Below are positions 1 through 10,213 of a stretch of DNA of 22,563 nucleotides, in pieces. Made by a program: the position numbers and the translations under genes. Under the pieces are notes generated by a model. The model was not told the DNA's origin. It saw only the letters and a list, made by a program, of their open reading frames with translations, and did no database searches. Numbering within the stretch: position 1 is the stretch's first letter; each line of letters begins with the position of its first letter. This stretch comes from Ichthyosporea sp. XGB-2017a (taxonomy: Eukaryota; Opisthokonta; Ichthyosporea): contig PDIM01010318.1 of the NCBI GenBank assembly GCA_002811675.1, forward strand, positions 126,179 to 148,741, in the 5' to 3' direction.

Positions 1-38
1 CCCCCCCCCCCCCCTCCCCCTTTCTCCCCCCCCCCCCT
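1..38. repeat. C-rich low-complexity tract at window edge
   Basis: The first 38 bases are almost pure C, in runs of up to 14 broken by a few T. This is a homopolymer-like tract with no coding content. Another long run of the same kind (as G on this strand) occurs near 12,665. Exact run length may be unreliable in sequencing or assembly. Confidence 0.9.
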
Positions 39-421
39 TCAAATTTGAACCATATAATTGAACGAAAAAAGAACTCGTACTTTTTTTAATTTATTATACC
101 TTCCTTTGTGCCAATCAAATAAGAGGTATTAATGTAATCATAGGACACAAAGAAAAACAAAAACAAATACAAACATGCAGAAAACAGGAGAAATAAAGAT
201 GAGTTGCGAAAAAAGTACAAATACTCCCTTTCATGCACCAGTGGACAGAAGAAAGAACAAAAGACAAACAAAACTTGGGAATTGTGGTGTGCAGTACAGC
301 TGAGTTTTCTTTCTTTTCTTTCTTTTTTCTTCCGTGTTTTCATTTCGCTTTTTCTGTTCCAAAAACTTGCGAGAGACATCCCTTCATGGGTGATAGTGTT
401 GCTTGGACTTCGTCAGAGCAT
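39..421. other. 3' flank of WDR5 homolog
   Basis: This AT-rich stretch lies downstream of the WDR5 homolog on the minus strand. It carries a minus-strand AATAAA and pyrimidine-rich DNA around 305 to 335. The open frames on either strand are low-complexity and do not look coding. It is most simply the 3' UTR and flank of the WDR5 gene. Confidence 0.6.
90..95 (-). terminator. Polyadenylation signal for WDR5 homolog
   Basis: Minus-strand AATAAA about 330 nt beyond the WDR5 stop codon. It is the best poly(A) signal seen in the flank, and would give a 3' UTR of about 340 to 360 nt. Cleavage position is inferred. Confidence 0.4.
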
Positions 422-2155
<1,734 letters not shown>

Positions 2156-3400
2156 ATGACTGCTAAAGAAAGTGAAGGGATGTTAAAGTGTGTAATATGC
2201 ATTGGGGGGAGTGCAAAGTACACATGTCCGGGATGTGCGCGACGTACATGCAGTTTGGATTGTGTGCGTGCTCATAAGGCTCAGTATGGATGCAGTGGAA
2301 AGCGTGATAGAACCTGCTATGTGAGCATTGCTGACGGATCCTATACGGAGAGGAACTTTTTCAGTGATTATGTGTTATTGGAAGAAGCAGCGCGGGCCAG
2401 TGAAAATGCGAGTAGAGAGCGGCGAGGTGGCGTGATTAAGCGCGCACGACTGGGAGGAGGGGGGGCAGTTGGAAATAGTCACCAGAGTGCTAAGGTGAAG
2501 TTCCTTATACGAGGTTGCAAAAAGAGAGGAATTGAGTACAAAGTGCTTCCCTCGGGGATGCAGCGACACAGAGGAAACACCTCGTACTATCATGGAAAGG
2601 AAGATGTCCTCTACTGGCAATGTGTGTTGCAGTTTGCTAGGATCAATGGCTGCAATGGGATGGGCAATGGAATTGTTCTAGAAGAGGCAGACAAGGACAA
2701 GGGGCGTGTCGTGGGTGGGGAGAAAACAAGTGACCCTTTGTTTGATGAAGAATTCCGATTTACCGTTGCAAAATTTGCGGATAATGTGTGTCTGGAAAAA
2801 CTTTTGATGCAGTTTTGTGTCCCGAATGAAGACCATTCCAACGCAGTCGTACGCCACCGACTGCGCCCGTATAATATTGAGAACATACGTAAACGGAAAA
2901 ATGTACAGGGCCTGGAGGGTAGTGCGGGGGAAGATGGTGTAGAAGAGAAGAAGATACTTTCAGTGGCAATGCGTGAGCTTGCTGTGTTTCTTGAAATGGA
3001 GTGTCGTGAAGATGTAAATGAGCCATTATTTGAGCAAATGGACTTAGCAAAAACATTAGCAGAGGCATTGAAGGGTAAGCGTATTCTCGAGCAACCAGTG
3101 TTACATGTGTGCTTTGCGGAAAATGCGAGTACATTTCTGAAAATGCTAATAGAAAGGAAGCAAAAGAAGGTCACGAAGAAAGTGGTAATTGATTCGGAAA
3201 GCAGTGAAAGTGAGAGCGACAGCATGCGTGATAGCAGTAGCGAGAGTGAAGAAAGTGGCGATAGTGATAGCAGTGGCGAAAGTGATGATAATAATGTAGG
3301 TGCGAATGAAAATGGCACGGATCAAGAGATGTCGGGAAGCAATGACAACTCTGCGGATAATGGGATCGCAAATGGCTTCTCTACCCCTTCGACTATTTGA
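2156..3400 (+). CDS. ZNHIT6: Box C/D snoRNA assembly protein BCD1 (zinc finger HIT type)
   Basis: BCD1/ZNHIT6 is needed to assemble box C/D snoRNPs with the R2TP machinery in the nucleus, and so for rRNA modification. The 414-residue frame starts with MTAKESEG. A complete zf-HIT domain follows, with Cys12, 15, 24, 27, 32, 36, His40 and Cys46 in the expected C-x2-C-x8-C-x2-C-x4-C-x3-C-x3-H-x5-C pattern. The BCD1 middle region is also recognisable: a VLPSGMQRHRGNTSYY segment followed by VLYWQCVLQF, matching the family LPSGM...N...W...F pattern, and later PVLHVCF. The last 60 to 70 residues are a Ser/Glu/Asp-rich acidic tail. An in-frame GTG lies three codons upstream but the ATG is the natural start. 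It is convergent with INTS9, and no intron is needed. Confidence 0.9.
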   Translation: MTAKESEGMLKCVICIGGSAKYTCPGCARRTCSLDCVRAHKAQYGCSGKRDRTCYVSIADGSYTERNFFSDYVLLEEAARASENASRERRGGVIKRARLGGGGAVGNSHQSAKVKFLIRGCKKRGIEYKVLPSGMQRHRGNTSYYHGKEDVLYWQCVLQFARINGCNGMGNGIVLEEADKDKGRVVGGEKTSDPLFDEEFRFTVAKFADNVCLEKLLMQFCVPNEDHSNAVVRHRLRPYNIENIRKRKNVQGLEGSAGEDGVEEKKILSVAMRELAVFLEMECREDVNEPLFEQMDLAKTLAEALKGKRILEQPVLHVCFAENASTFLKMLIERKQKKVTKKVVIDSESSESESDSMRDSSSESEESGDSDSSGESDDNNVGANENGTDQEMSGSNDNSADNGIANGFSTPSTI

Positions 3401-3585
3401 GCAGATTTGAGCAGGGCAATTGTACGAAAGGTTCTGGGTCGTAGATGTCTTTCATTGTCTTGAACATGTGGCCAGGTCACAAGTTCGTGCGTGTTTGCAT
3501 TGTGTGGTGGTGGCTCTCATCGATATTTGCCTGTTCCTTCTTCACAAATGGCATCCTTGTATAATATATGTACATACAAGATAAG

Positions 3586-3591
3586 AATAAA
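3586..3591 (+). terminator. Polyadenylation signal for BCD1
   Basis: AATAAA about 186 nt after the BCD1 stop. Cleavage would fall close to or within the 3' end of the convergent INTS9 transcript, whose own signal is about 45 bp away. Confidence 0.55.
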
Positions 3592-3634
3592 CCCATTTAT
3601 AAACGAAATTGAAGGAAATGTTATTCTTTTACAC

Positions 3635-3640
3635 TTTATT
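3635..3640 (-). terminator. Polyadenylation signal for INTS9
   Basis: Minus-strand AATAAA only 9 to 10 nt beyond the INTS9 TGA, implying a very short 3' UTR. It faces the BCD1 signal, so the two transcripts probably end in the same 50 bp. Confidence 0.5.
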
Positions 3641-3649
3641 ACAGCAGTT

Positions 3650-6491
3650 TCATACGACAAGAGCGCTATCAATAACGCATCGGGTTAGTGTTTTCCGGAG
3701 TTGTTTATCGTGACCAGCCGTGACAATGTGGATGTTTGTGTCTTCTGCCACAGTATTCAAATCATTCAAGGTACAGGTTGCCGACAACGACGATGCGGAT
3801 TGGGCTTTCATTAGCTTTTCGGCAGCTCCAACTGCACCAACGCGTGTGTCATTTGCACCAGTAGATCGAGGGGATCCCAACGTTGAAGCATTCTCCGACT
3901 GATTAACACTCACAACAACGCTATTTTCCGCATCGGCAGAATGGGCCGCATCACCCCTTCGATTGGCAGCAAGCAGCTCGATCTTTCCTACAACACAACC
4001 ATTACCGTCTTTAATTGAAATAGTAGTAATTTTTCCTACATTACCCCCCTGATCATTCGGCCCCGACCCTCCCCAACCCCCAGCTACAGCAGATGCATAA
4101 GTTGGTGCATGTGAAGCTGAATTTGCCCCTGCAGTCTCAGAAGGAGCTTGAGTGCTTCCAAGTGAAGCCGTTGTCTCAGAAACTCCTTCACTAAGCGCAC
4201 CCCCACACGAAACAGATACGCGAGATCCAAGCCCCGCTTCAATAAGTCTGTCCACTATGTCTTCTACTCGGACGTGACCCAGAACAGTTTTGTGGACGCA
4301 TGGGGAAACTGAACTTTCAAACCGGATGCCACGATCTTTTTCGTAATTACGAACCAGAGAGTTATTGGCATACTCTTCTTCCGTCTGCATTACTAAATAT
4401 TTCATATTGTTTCGCTCATGCAAACTCGCTACACATACAGGGCCGAAACATTATAGCGATTAGTCTTATCTGTAACCTCTCTGGCTCTCATGATGCTTTT
4501 TTCACTCCCCTATAATACTTACCTTGCACGGAGGTTGCTGACATTCGAACTCCCACTGGAACTGCTTCTAGTGCATCAGCCAATGATTCACTTAAAATGG
4601 CTCTCTCGTATTTGCAATCACAGTCAGGAACGGTAGTGTACCTGACACCTCCAATCCCACTTCCACTGTTACCAGAGCCTCCATAATAGCTAAAGCCAGG
4701 CATCACTCTTCCTCTGGCATTGGTATTAATCATTTGAATTGGGTGAATAGACATCTGTTCCACGTCCGTCTCCACAATTGCATTAAGAATAGTGGCTGTT
4801 GGTTTGGCTACTTTGCTGCTATCCTCATGCATGCTATGACCCGAACCCCCCGCCAAGGCAGTCATGTTAATGCTCCCATTTGTCCCTGAGGCCATATTCA
4901 TTTCACTGCGGTAGTTTGTAGGAACGCATCCTTGGAGGTACGAGTCTGGAACGACAAGGTGCTTTGGCTTGAATTCGCGGATAAGACTGTTTACTTCTTG
5001 AAAGTTTAGGCGTAAATCGATTGGGGTGTAGTACACACGGGCGTGGAGCGTGCTTGCAAATGGCCGCAGAGCTGAAGTATAGTCAACGTCTGGGTCAATA
5101 CAAATCAAACAGTTGAGGGGATTGCTGGCCCACGCCGAAGATAGAATTTCCACCACATCGCCAGATTCCATTGAGGGATGACCGCAAAAAATAACACATC
5201 GCGGTGAATTGGGAGATGCTACTGCGGACGATGAAGGTATACTTCCATTGCGAATAATCTGACTACACTCTAAGCTGCCTCCTACCGATGGAAATACTTT
5301 CAGTAGCCCCGCTTGGATCAGATCTTGATGCTGGAAAGGAGGTGAAGGTTGATATACGCGCTCTTGTTTACCAGTACAAAGCCATTCGGCAAATATATTT
5401 GCGTAAGCCAACGATGCCTGAGCCACCTCACTCACAAATACCATTGGTACCATCCCCAACAGTCCCTCTTGGGCGCTCAGGTGGGAATGGATGTATTCAA
5501 GAAGATCATAGATGACCCCAGTAGGATAGCACGGTATCAGCACTTGCCCACCCTGATGAAGAGTGGTTGCGATATGGGCGCACATTTCTTGAAATTGTTG
5601 CTGCGGTGTACGTAGTGGCTCTGTGGCGACACCGGTTACCAACAGAACCTCTGAGTCTCGAAGAGCATCCACATCTAAAGGCAGAGGATGGCGACTGGAT
5701 CCGGAAGATGAAGCGGAGAGAATAGAAATCTTTGAAAATGGTGTTGCAATAGTCCAATTACATGATCCTATGCAATAGCCGCTGCTGTGAGGAGTCCTAC
5801 AGAAGTAAAAAAAGAAAAACAAAAAAAAGCAGAAGCATCAGGGTGTTCAAGTTAGAATTAGCAAGCACCCTATACATGCTGACCTGGTAATTCGATGAAG
5901 TACTTACACTGTAAGGATATTGAAGAGATTTAGCTGTTGACCGTACGAGACCATCTGTACACGCTGCAATGCCTGTTCGATATCACAAAGGGAATAGATA
6001 TTCGCCCAAAGGTGCTGGAGGGCCGTGGAAGAAGCAGAGGAAGAGGAAAACTGAGGCTCCAGCTTGGAGTTCCCATTTAGCCCAGCCCCGTCCATATCAG
6101 TGCTTCTGCCCACAGTAGAAGAGGCTGTGTGCACGGATAGGAAATCATAAAGTTCCTCCATTAGAAGCTTCCCCAATTGCAGAGAGGGCTCGGTGGCATA
6201 GATATCGCCTTTGAATCCATATTGCTCCGTTAAAAAGGGCAAGGCAAGAATTGTGTCGTGATTAGATATCAGCACAGCGTCCACCGAGGAAATCATGCCC
6301 GCACAACCCCCTTGTGCTGGAGAATCGGCCAAAGCCTGTAGATGTGGCACCCGCACCACACCTGCACCCGCCCCCCTTGCTGCTGCCCACCCGGAGGCAT
6401 TCAGAGCACAGTCCACCATCAGAGTCACATGGCGGTACGTGAGGAGGAAGCAAGGGCTCTGAGGCCCCTCACATATACTCGACACTCGCAT
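3650..6491 (-). CDS. INTS9: Integrator complex subunit 9 (metallo-beta-lactamase/beta-CASP), three exons
   Basis: INTS9 pairs with the INTS11 endonuclease in the Integrator cleavage module, which cuts snRNA and other Pol II transcripts in the nucleus. The exons are 6491-5908, 5796-4523 and 4428-3650. GT-AG junctions keep phase and give 878 residues. The start was chosen because MRVSSICEG...PCFLL...VDCALN aligns with the human N-terminus. Landmarks shared with human INTS9 are LLMEELYDF, SSGYCIGSCNW spanning exon junction 1, CYPTGVIYDLLE, IFAEWLC, YTPIDLRLNF and the C-terminal Integrator dimerisation region. The nuclease His/Asp motif is replaced by SNHDTILALP (residues 76-85), so the site should be inactive, as in the family. 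It is longer than human (658) because of Ser/Gly/Ala/Thr-rich inserts, notably in exon 3. Confidence 0.93.
4429..4522 (-). other. INTS9 intron 2
   Basis: A 94-nt intron with donor GTAAGT and acceptor TGTGTAG. Splicing joins ATSVQ to ASLHERN in phase 1, matching the continuous human segment around ATVSAVLH. The unspliced frame would hit a stop. Confidence 0.88.
5797..5907 (-). other. INTS9 intron 1
   Basis: A 111-nt intron with donor GTAAGT, a long pyrimidine tract and acceptor TTCTGTAG. Removal rebuilds a Val codon and gives NILTVTPHSSGY, which aligns with the human AVQVTPLSSGY segment. Confidence 0.92.
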
Positions 6492-6963
6492 CCTACAAAT
6501 AGATAGGGAAGTATACAAAGAGGGTGCTGTCTGCCTTTCCCTTGTGCACTCTCTGTAGGGATGGGAAGAACGGCGGTTGGTACTAAGGAGGGGGAGGAAG
6601 TCGAGAGAGTGGTTCACTTGTCAGTCTTTCTCAGAGTGTGTGTGATACAATATGAATGGATTGGACTCACAAAGCTACCCTTGTTGAGGTTGATTAAGAG
6701 TCGCATCCAACACCACCGCGGCCACAGAGGCGCCAGCAGGGAGGGGGTCATAATTATGCAGCCCCAGCATGGTTTGGGGGTGACTGTGTGTTTGACTGGG
6801 GTGGCGTTATTATTGTTATGTTTGTGGGACTGGCGAGTGGAGTAGCTGGCTGCGTGTTGTGTGGATTAGCAGAGGTGTGTGTGGAGCTGCTGGCTAGTGT
6901 GCAGGGGAGGGACAGATACCAACCAAAGGAGTGTGGATAGAGTGAAACAAGAGAGAAAGGAAA
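6492..6963. promoter_or_regulatory. Divergent intergenic region between INTS9 and XRCC1-N genes
   Basis: About 470 bp lie between two divergent starts and must hold both promoters. The XRCC1-N side is G- and T-rich with runs of GTG and TTG. I found no clear TATA box or gene. Open frames here lack protein-like character. Confidence 0.45.
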
Positions 6964-7698
6964 ATGCCAATTGTGGTGGGTGAGAGAGGTGATATGAAGA
7001 GTGCAGTGTTCTCAAAGGTGTTGGCGTGTAATGATACCGCGCTGGTAAAGCGGCGATGTGTGGAGAAGAGTGGGGAGGATGCACTAGTGGAGAACAGCAA
7101 TAGTATGGATGGGGGCGAGGAAGTGCAGGGAAAAAGAATCAAAGCCTCAAAGGGGTGGCAGGTGGTGTTCGGGAAGAGAACAAAGAAGGAGGAAGAGGAG
7201 GAGGGTCCTTTGGATTCATTTATTGATCTTCAGTTGAGCAGGATGGAGAAGATTCAGAGCCTATGTATTGTAAATAGTGGAAGTGCGTTTGTGGAAGTTC
7301 TTGTGGCGGATTCACAGACTTATGGGACTGCAGGTAGTGGTGATTTAAAGAAGGGGCTTATGAAGGTGCTGCTGCCTATGATCATGTTGAAGAAGCAGAA
7401 GAAGGACACCAAGGAAGAAGAGGAACAGTATTGGTTCCGGGGTAACGATCTAAATAGCAAGGTGGCTGCTTGTCAGTGGGATGTGGTCCGTGTGGTATGT
7501 CGCCAGCCATACTGTGAAGAAGGAGCAGGATTTGGTATAAAGGCAGTCTATGTGAATGGGGACCAGAAGGGGACCACAGCGCATGACGGACCCAATCCCG
7601 CTGAACTTAAAACGAAAAAGAAGCTGGAAGAGGCTGTAACGAAAACAGTTAAGCCCGAAAGTGCCCTAAGCTTTGGCAAATTCTCATTTAAGAAGTAA
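6964..7698 (+). CDS. XRCC1-like: XRCC1 N-terminal-domain protein without BRCT domains
   Basis: XRCC1 is the scaffold of base excision and single-strand break repair, and its N-terminal domain binds DNA polymerase beta and nicked DNA. This 244-residue intronless frame carries the diagnostic XRCC1_N signatures: FIDLQLSRMEKIQSL with NSGSAFVEVLV (residues about 87-114), QWDVVRVVCRQPY (171-183) and FGIKAVYV (190-197). An extra charged insert (about residues 36-80, KKEEEEE) sits before the core, and a Lys/Glu-rich region lies around 143-154. After the domain there is only a short basic tail ending LSFGKFSFKK. Vertebrate XRCC1 continues into two BRCT domains, but here the frame ends at TAA and the 395 bp to the next gene has no room for one. 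It may be a reduced repair scaffold or a separate XRCC1-N family member. Confidence 0.82.
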   Translation: MPIVVGERGDMKSAVFSKVLACNDTALVKRRCVEKSGEDALVENSNSMDGGEEVQGKRIKASKGWQVVFGKRTKKEEEEEGPLDSFIDLQLSRMEKIQSLCIVNSGSAFVEVLVADSQTYGTAGSGDLKKGLMKVLLPMIMLKKQKKDTKEEEEQYWFRGNDLNSKVAACQWDVVRVVCRQPYCEEGAGFGIKAVYVNGDQKGTTAHDGPNPAELKTKKKLEEAVTKTVKPESALSFGKFSFKK

Positions 7699-7778
7699 AA
7701 TGACTGAAACGGAACTGTGTTGGTGTCTTTCACCGCGTCTTAACATAGATTGAATATTGATGGATGTAATCTTGTCTT

Positions 7779-7784
7779 TTTATT
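7779..7784 (-). terminator. Polyadenylation signal for BCCIP
   Basis: Minus-strand AATAAA about 310 nt past the BCCIP stop codon, beyond the plus-strand signal of the neighbouring gene. Confidence 0.4.
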
Positions 7785-8008
7785 GCTTCTGACATGGCTA
7801 ATGCGCGAGGGTGTGGAAGGCTCCAGAGAGGGAAGGAACAAGAACAGGTGGAAGGCATGGTGCTCCTGAGGTCGCTTCTTCGGAATACAGACTTGCCCCT
7901 TCAGTAACACGAACTTAATTAGACACCACCTTCATTCACCATTGTCCCATACAGTTCTACTTCCCTTGTGCTTGTATCGTTACTGCTCCCTGCATTGATG
8001 CTTTTTCA

Positions 8009-8014
8009 AATAAA
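8009..8014 (+). terminator. Polyadenylation signal for XRCC1-N gene
   Basis: AATAAA about 310 nt after the XRCC1-N stop and about 80 nt from the 3' end of the BCCIP coding region. Confidence 0.4.
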
Positions 8015-8093
8015 TATGTGTTGTGAGAAATACTTTGATGGCTCGCTTACATCTTCGGAACATACCCTGCAGTGGGGTTAATGTGATTCCTCC

Positions 8094-9179
8094 TTACTGC
8101 ACGCATCTACGAATATCTCCTTCCTTGTAGTTTGGAGGGGCAAGGTGCTTATTCATCTCCTTCAATACTCCAGGGACCTTATAGGCCGGTACGAGGATAA
8201 TGTGGCGGTGTAGCTTGAGGTTCTCATTGTCCAAAGTCATTTTATATCCCGAAGTAGAAGAGGAAGAGGACGTTGAGGCAGCCATAGGGAAGGAAAATAG
8301 TGTTCTCCCAGCCTTGGCAAAGAACTCCTCCTCTGGGTTTTCATACATAACAACATCATTCAGTGCCTGTGCCTGCTGATGCCCTGCTCCATTAATCTTG
8401 CTCTTCTTCTTCTGCTTGGAGGTTTTGCCTAGCATCCCTGGCAAGGCCTCATCCATCTGCATAGTGTACGTCTTGGCCACCAGCAGATAGTAAGCAAAGC
8501 CATTCGCGTCACGGAAGCCCTCCTCCTTGTCCTCAAAGGCCCACTGAACCTCCTCCACCCAGGACCCGTGAAGGGTGGGCGCCAATTGTGGAGGGCAGTT
8601 TACAAATCTCTCATTAAGCAACCATCCCACAAGGCCTGTGGACTGCTCGCTGCCATTGCCTGTGCCGCAGAAGAGGCCACCCAGCTCCTCTTTTTTGGGG
8701 CCTGGGCAATGCTTAAGCAAAAACTCTTTAAGTTGCTTCACACACTTTTTCCCCGCATGGTGCTGGAGATTCACAACGGAGGTGACCCCAAACACTGCAC
8801 TCTCTTCCTCCTCTTCCCCTGCCGACTTCTTATCCTTCTCTTCCGGCCCATTGGCTACCTTTACCACACTCCCCACAATATCTTTCTGCCCCAGCAGCAA
8901 ATCAGCCAGTCCGGTAGTCTCTGTGTACACGTTTTGTGATGCGCCCCCAAATAGAGGTTGTAGCAAGGCCTTCAGTCCATGGAAATCTTTCTCTTGTAGC
9001 TCGTTTATCTCAAACTCAATGTCAATCACCTCCTTCTCCTCTTCTGCCTCACCTTCGGAAGAAGACGCAGAAGACCTTCGTTGCCTCTTGTTCTTCTCGC
9101 TCAGCAACTTCTTTCCCTTCAAATCAACTTCCTCCTCACGTCGGTTTTTGCGCACTGCCCCTTCTGCAACCCCGCTCAT
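8094..9179 (-). CDS. BCCIP: BCCIP/Bcp1 family protein
   Basis: BCCIP (BRCA2- and p21-interacting protein; yeast Bcp1) is a nuclear protein. Yeast Bcp1 is a chaperone for ribosomal protein uL14 with a role in nuclear export, and the animal protein is also linked to genome stability. The 361-residue intronless frame opens with a Lys/Arg- then Ser/Glu-rich tail (residues about 10-50, suited to nuclear import). The family core follows: FEINELQEKDFHGLK (about 56-70), a Gly-containing LLQPLF segment, the GVTSVVNLQHH strand, CPPQLAPTLH and WVEEVQWAFED. The C-terminal half has a HRHIILVPAYKVP segment and LKEMNKHL. Ser/Glu- and Lys-rich inserts make it somewhat longer than human BCCIP (about 314). It is divergent from RPC11 across 386 bp and convergent with the XRCC1-N gene. 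Confidence 0.88.
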   Translation of the reverse strand: MSGVAEGAVRKNRREEEVDLKGKKLLSEKNKRQRRSSASSSEGEAEEEKEVIDIEFEINELQEKDFHGLKALLQPLFGGASQNVYTETTGLADLLLGQKDIVGSVVKVANGPEEKDKKSAGEEEEESAVFGVTSVVNLQHHAGKKCVKQLKEFLLKHCPGPKKEELGGLFCGTGNGSEQSTGLVGWLLNERFVNCPPQLAPTLHGSWVEEVQWAFEDKEEGFRDANGFAYYLLVAKTYTMQMDEALPGMLGKTSKQKKKSKINGAGHQQAQALNDVVMYENPEEEFFAKAGRTLFSFPMAASTSSSSSTSGYKMTLDNENLKLHRHIILVPAYKVPGVLKEMNKHLAPPNYKEGDIRRCVQ

Positions 9180-9565
9180 ATTTCTTCAATTTTGATTCAC
9201 TCACTTTCTGCTCTAACAGCACTTTAACACTGACTAATCTGGTCTGGATGGTGTGTACCTAACTACCCATGTAACGCGTTACCTGTTGCATGTCCAGTTA
9301 GCTCCAGCATGGCTATGCAGTATTAGGGGCCCTTGGTCCTGGGTGTTGTGCTGCAGTCACATGGTCCACTTGAGGGAGGGACTAGGGCAAGAACGTCTGC
9401 TACAGAGGTACGTGTGCAGTGTGTTGACTTTGACAGACAAGACTTGTGCAGTGGAGTGTAGATTTGGAGAAGATAGAAGGGGGGCGGGGACCAGAGAGAG
9501 GGATTATCTGGATTTGCTTTATATTTACACCATTCTCAGTATCTATCAGTTAATATCTTCACACG
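9180..9565. promoter_or_regulatory. Divergent promoter region between BCCIP and RPC11
   Basis: These 386 bp carry both promoters. The clearest element is a perfect 12-bp palindrome at 9271-9282 centred on ACGCGT. No gene or TATA box is convincing. An open frame runs through into RPC11 in another frame but does not look like protein. Confidence 0.5.
9271..9282. promoter_or_regulatory. 12-bp palindrome GTAACGCGTTAC
   Basis: A perfect palindrome about 90 bp from the BCCIP start and 285 bp from the RPC11 start. Its core ACGCGT equals the fungal MluI cell-cycle box. A binding role is inference. Confidence 0.35.
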
Positions 9566-9898
9566 ATGCTTCTTTTATTTTGCCCGAACTGCAGCAATGT
9601 GTTGCTGGTGCAGGACACAGGGATGGGGCAGCTGGTGTTTGGGTGCCAGTCGTGCCCTTACGTGCATGCCATCAAGGGGGTGGTGGAGAATAAGCGGTAC
9701 ATGAAGATGAAAGAACTGGACGATGTGCTCGGGGGAGCGGAGGCGTGGGAGAATGTGGACAATACAGACGCGGAATGTCCCAAGTGTGAACACCCCAAGG
9801 CCTATTTTATGATGATGCAGACCCGATCTGCAGACGAGCCCATGACGGTATTTTACAAGTGTTGTAACCCCGACTGTGGTAATCAGTGGAGGGATTGA
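9566..9898 (+). CDS. POLR3K: DNA-directed RNA polymerase III subunit RPC11 (POLR3K)
   Basis: This small Pol III subunit drives transcript cleavage, termination and reinitiation in the nucleus, and is related to RPB9 and TFIIS. The 110-residue frame is the family's usual length (human 108). The N-terminal zinc ribbon uses Cys6, 9, 27 and 30 (CPNC ... CQSC). The linker has the conserved LDDVLGGAEAWENVD. The C-terminal TFIIS-type ribbon uses Cys71, 74, 99 and 104, and its acidic hairpin is QTRSADE with the catalytic pair Asp90-Glu91. The frame ends QWRD as expected. No frame problem is seen. The start codon lies in the sequence ACACGATGCT with no competing in-frame ATG upstream. It is convergent with the NMNAT-like gene. 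Confidence 0.98.
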   Translation: MLLLFCPNCSNVLLVQDTGMGQLVFGCQSCPYVHAIKGVVENKRYMKMKELDDVLGGAEAWENVDNTDAECPKCEHPKAYFMMMQTRSADEPMTVFYKCCNPDCGNQWRD

Positions 9899-10057
9899 AT
9901 GAATGTTGGAATGGGGGAGGTGGGCTTCGGGTTGGAGGGGGGAGAGGGATTTCTTTGTACATACATTATATATCTCACAAATCAACAAGCAAGAGAGTAT
10001 TTATGGCGGATGGACGTCAAAGACATTAATGATTCATGTGTGTGTCCTTGTATTTAA

Positions 10058-10063
10058 AATAAA
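10058..10063 (+). terminator. Polyadenylation signal for RPC11
   Basis: AATAAA about 160 nt after the RPC11 stop codon, in an A-rich stretch. Confidence 0.6.
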
Positions 10064-10099
10064 ATAGACAAAAGCAAAGCAAAGCTTTTGGTGAATGCA

Positions 10100-10105
10100 T
10101 TTATT
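10100..10105 (-). terminator. Polyadenylation signal for NMNAT-like gene
   Basis: Minus-strand AATAAA about 110 nt beyond the NMNAT-like stop codon. Confidence 0.55.
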
Positions 10106-10213
10106 TGCTTAAATAAGTGAATCAAATAAGTTTCCTGCACTTTTCGATGGATTGATGAGGGTAAAATTAGATAAAGTTCCCAAAGCTCAGTTATGACCTT
10201 TGGAAGGGATGCA

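Larger units (their letters stand above)
7699..8093. other. Convergent 3' UTR region, XRCC1-N and BCCIP
   Basis: This 395-bp stretch between two converging genes has no gene of its own. Each strand has an AATAAA lying well inside the other gene's 3' side (plus at 8009-8014, minus at 7784-7779). If both are used, the two mRNAs overlap by more than 200 nt in antisense. Confidence 0.5.
9899..10213. other. Convergent 3' UTR region, RPC11 and NMNAT-like genes
   Basis: This 315-bp AT-rich spacer is without a gene. Facing AATAAA signals on the two strands lie only about 40 bp apart (10058-10063 plus, 10105-10100 minus), so the two transcripts probably end within the same short interval. Confidence 0.6.

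Noticed and set aside
2611-3318. 235-residue minus-strand frame rich in Ser and Leu
   Set aside because: It lies antisense to BCD1, and its composition mirrors the Ser/Glu-rich tail of that gene. It is a shadow.
8575-9195. 206-residue plus-strand frame
   Set aside because: It is antisense to the BCCIP gene, whose family match is clear. Its Ser/Pro/Phe-rich content is what antisense of acidic coding gives.
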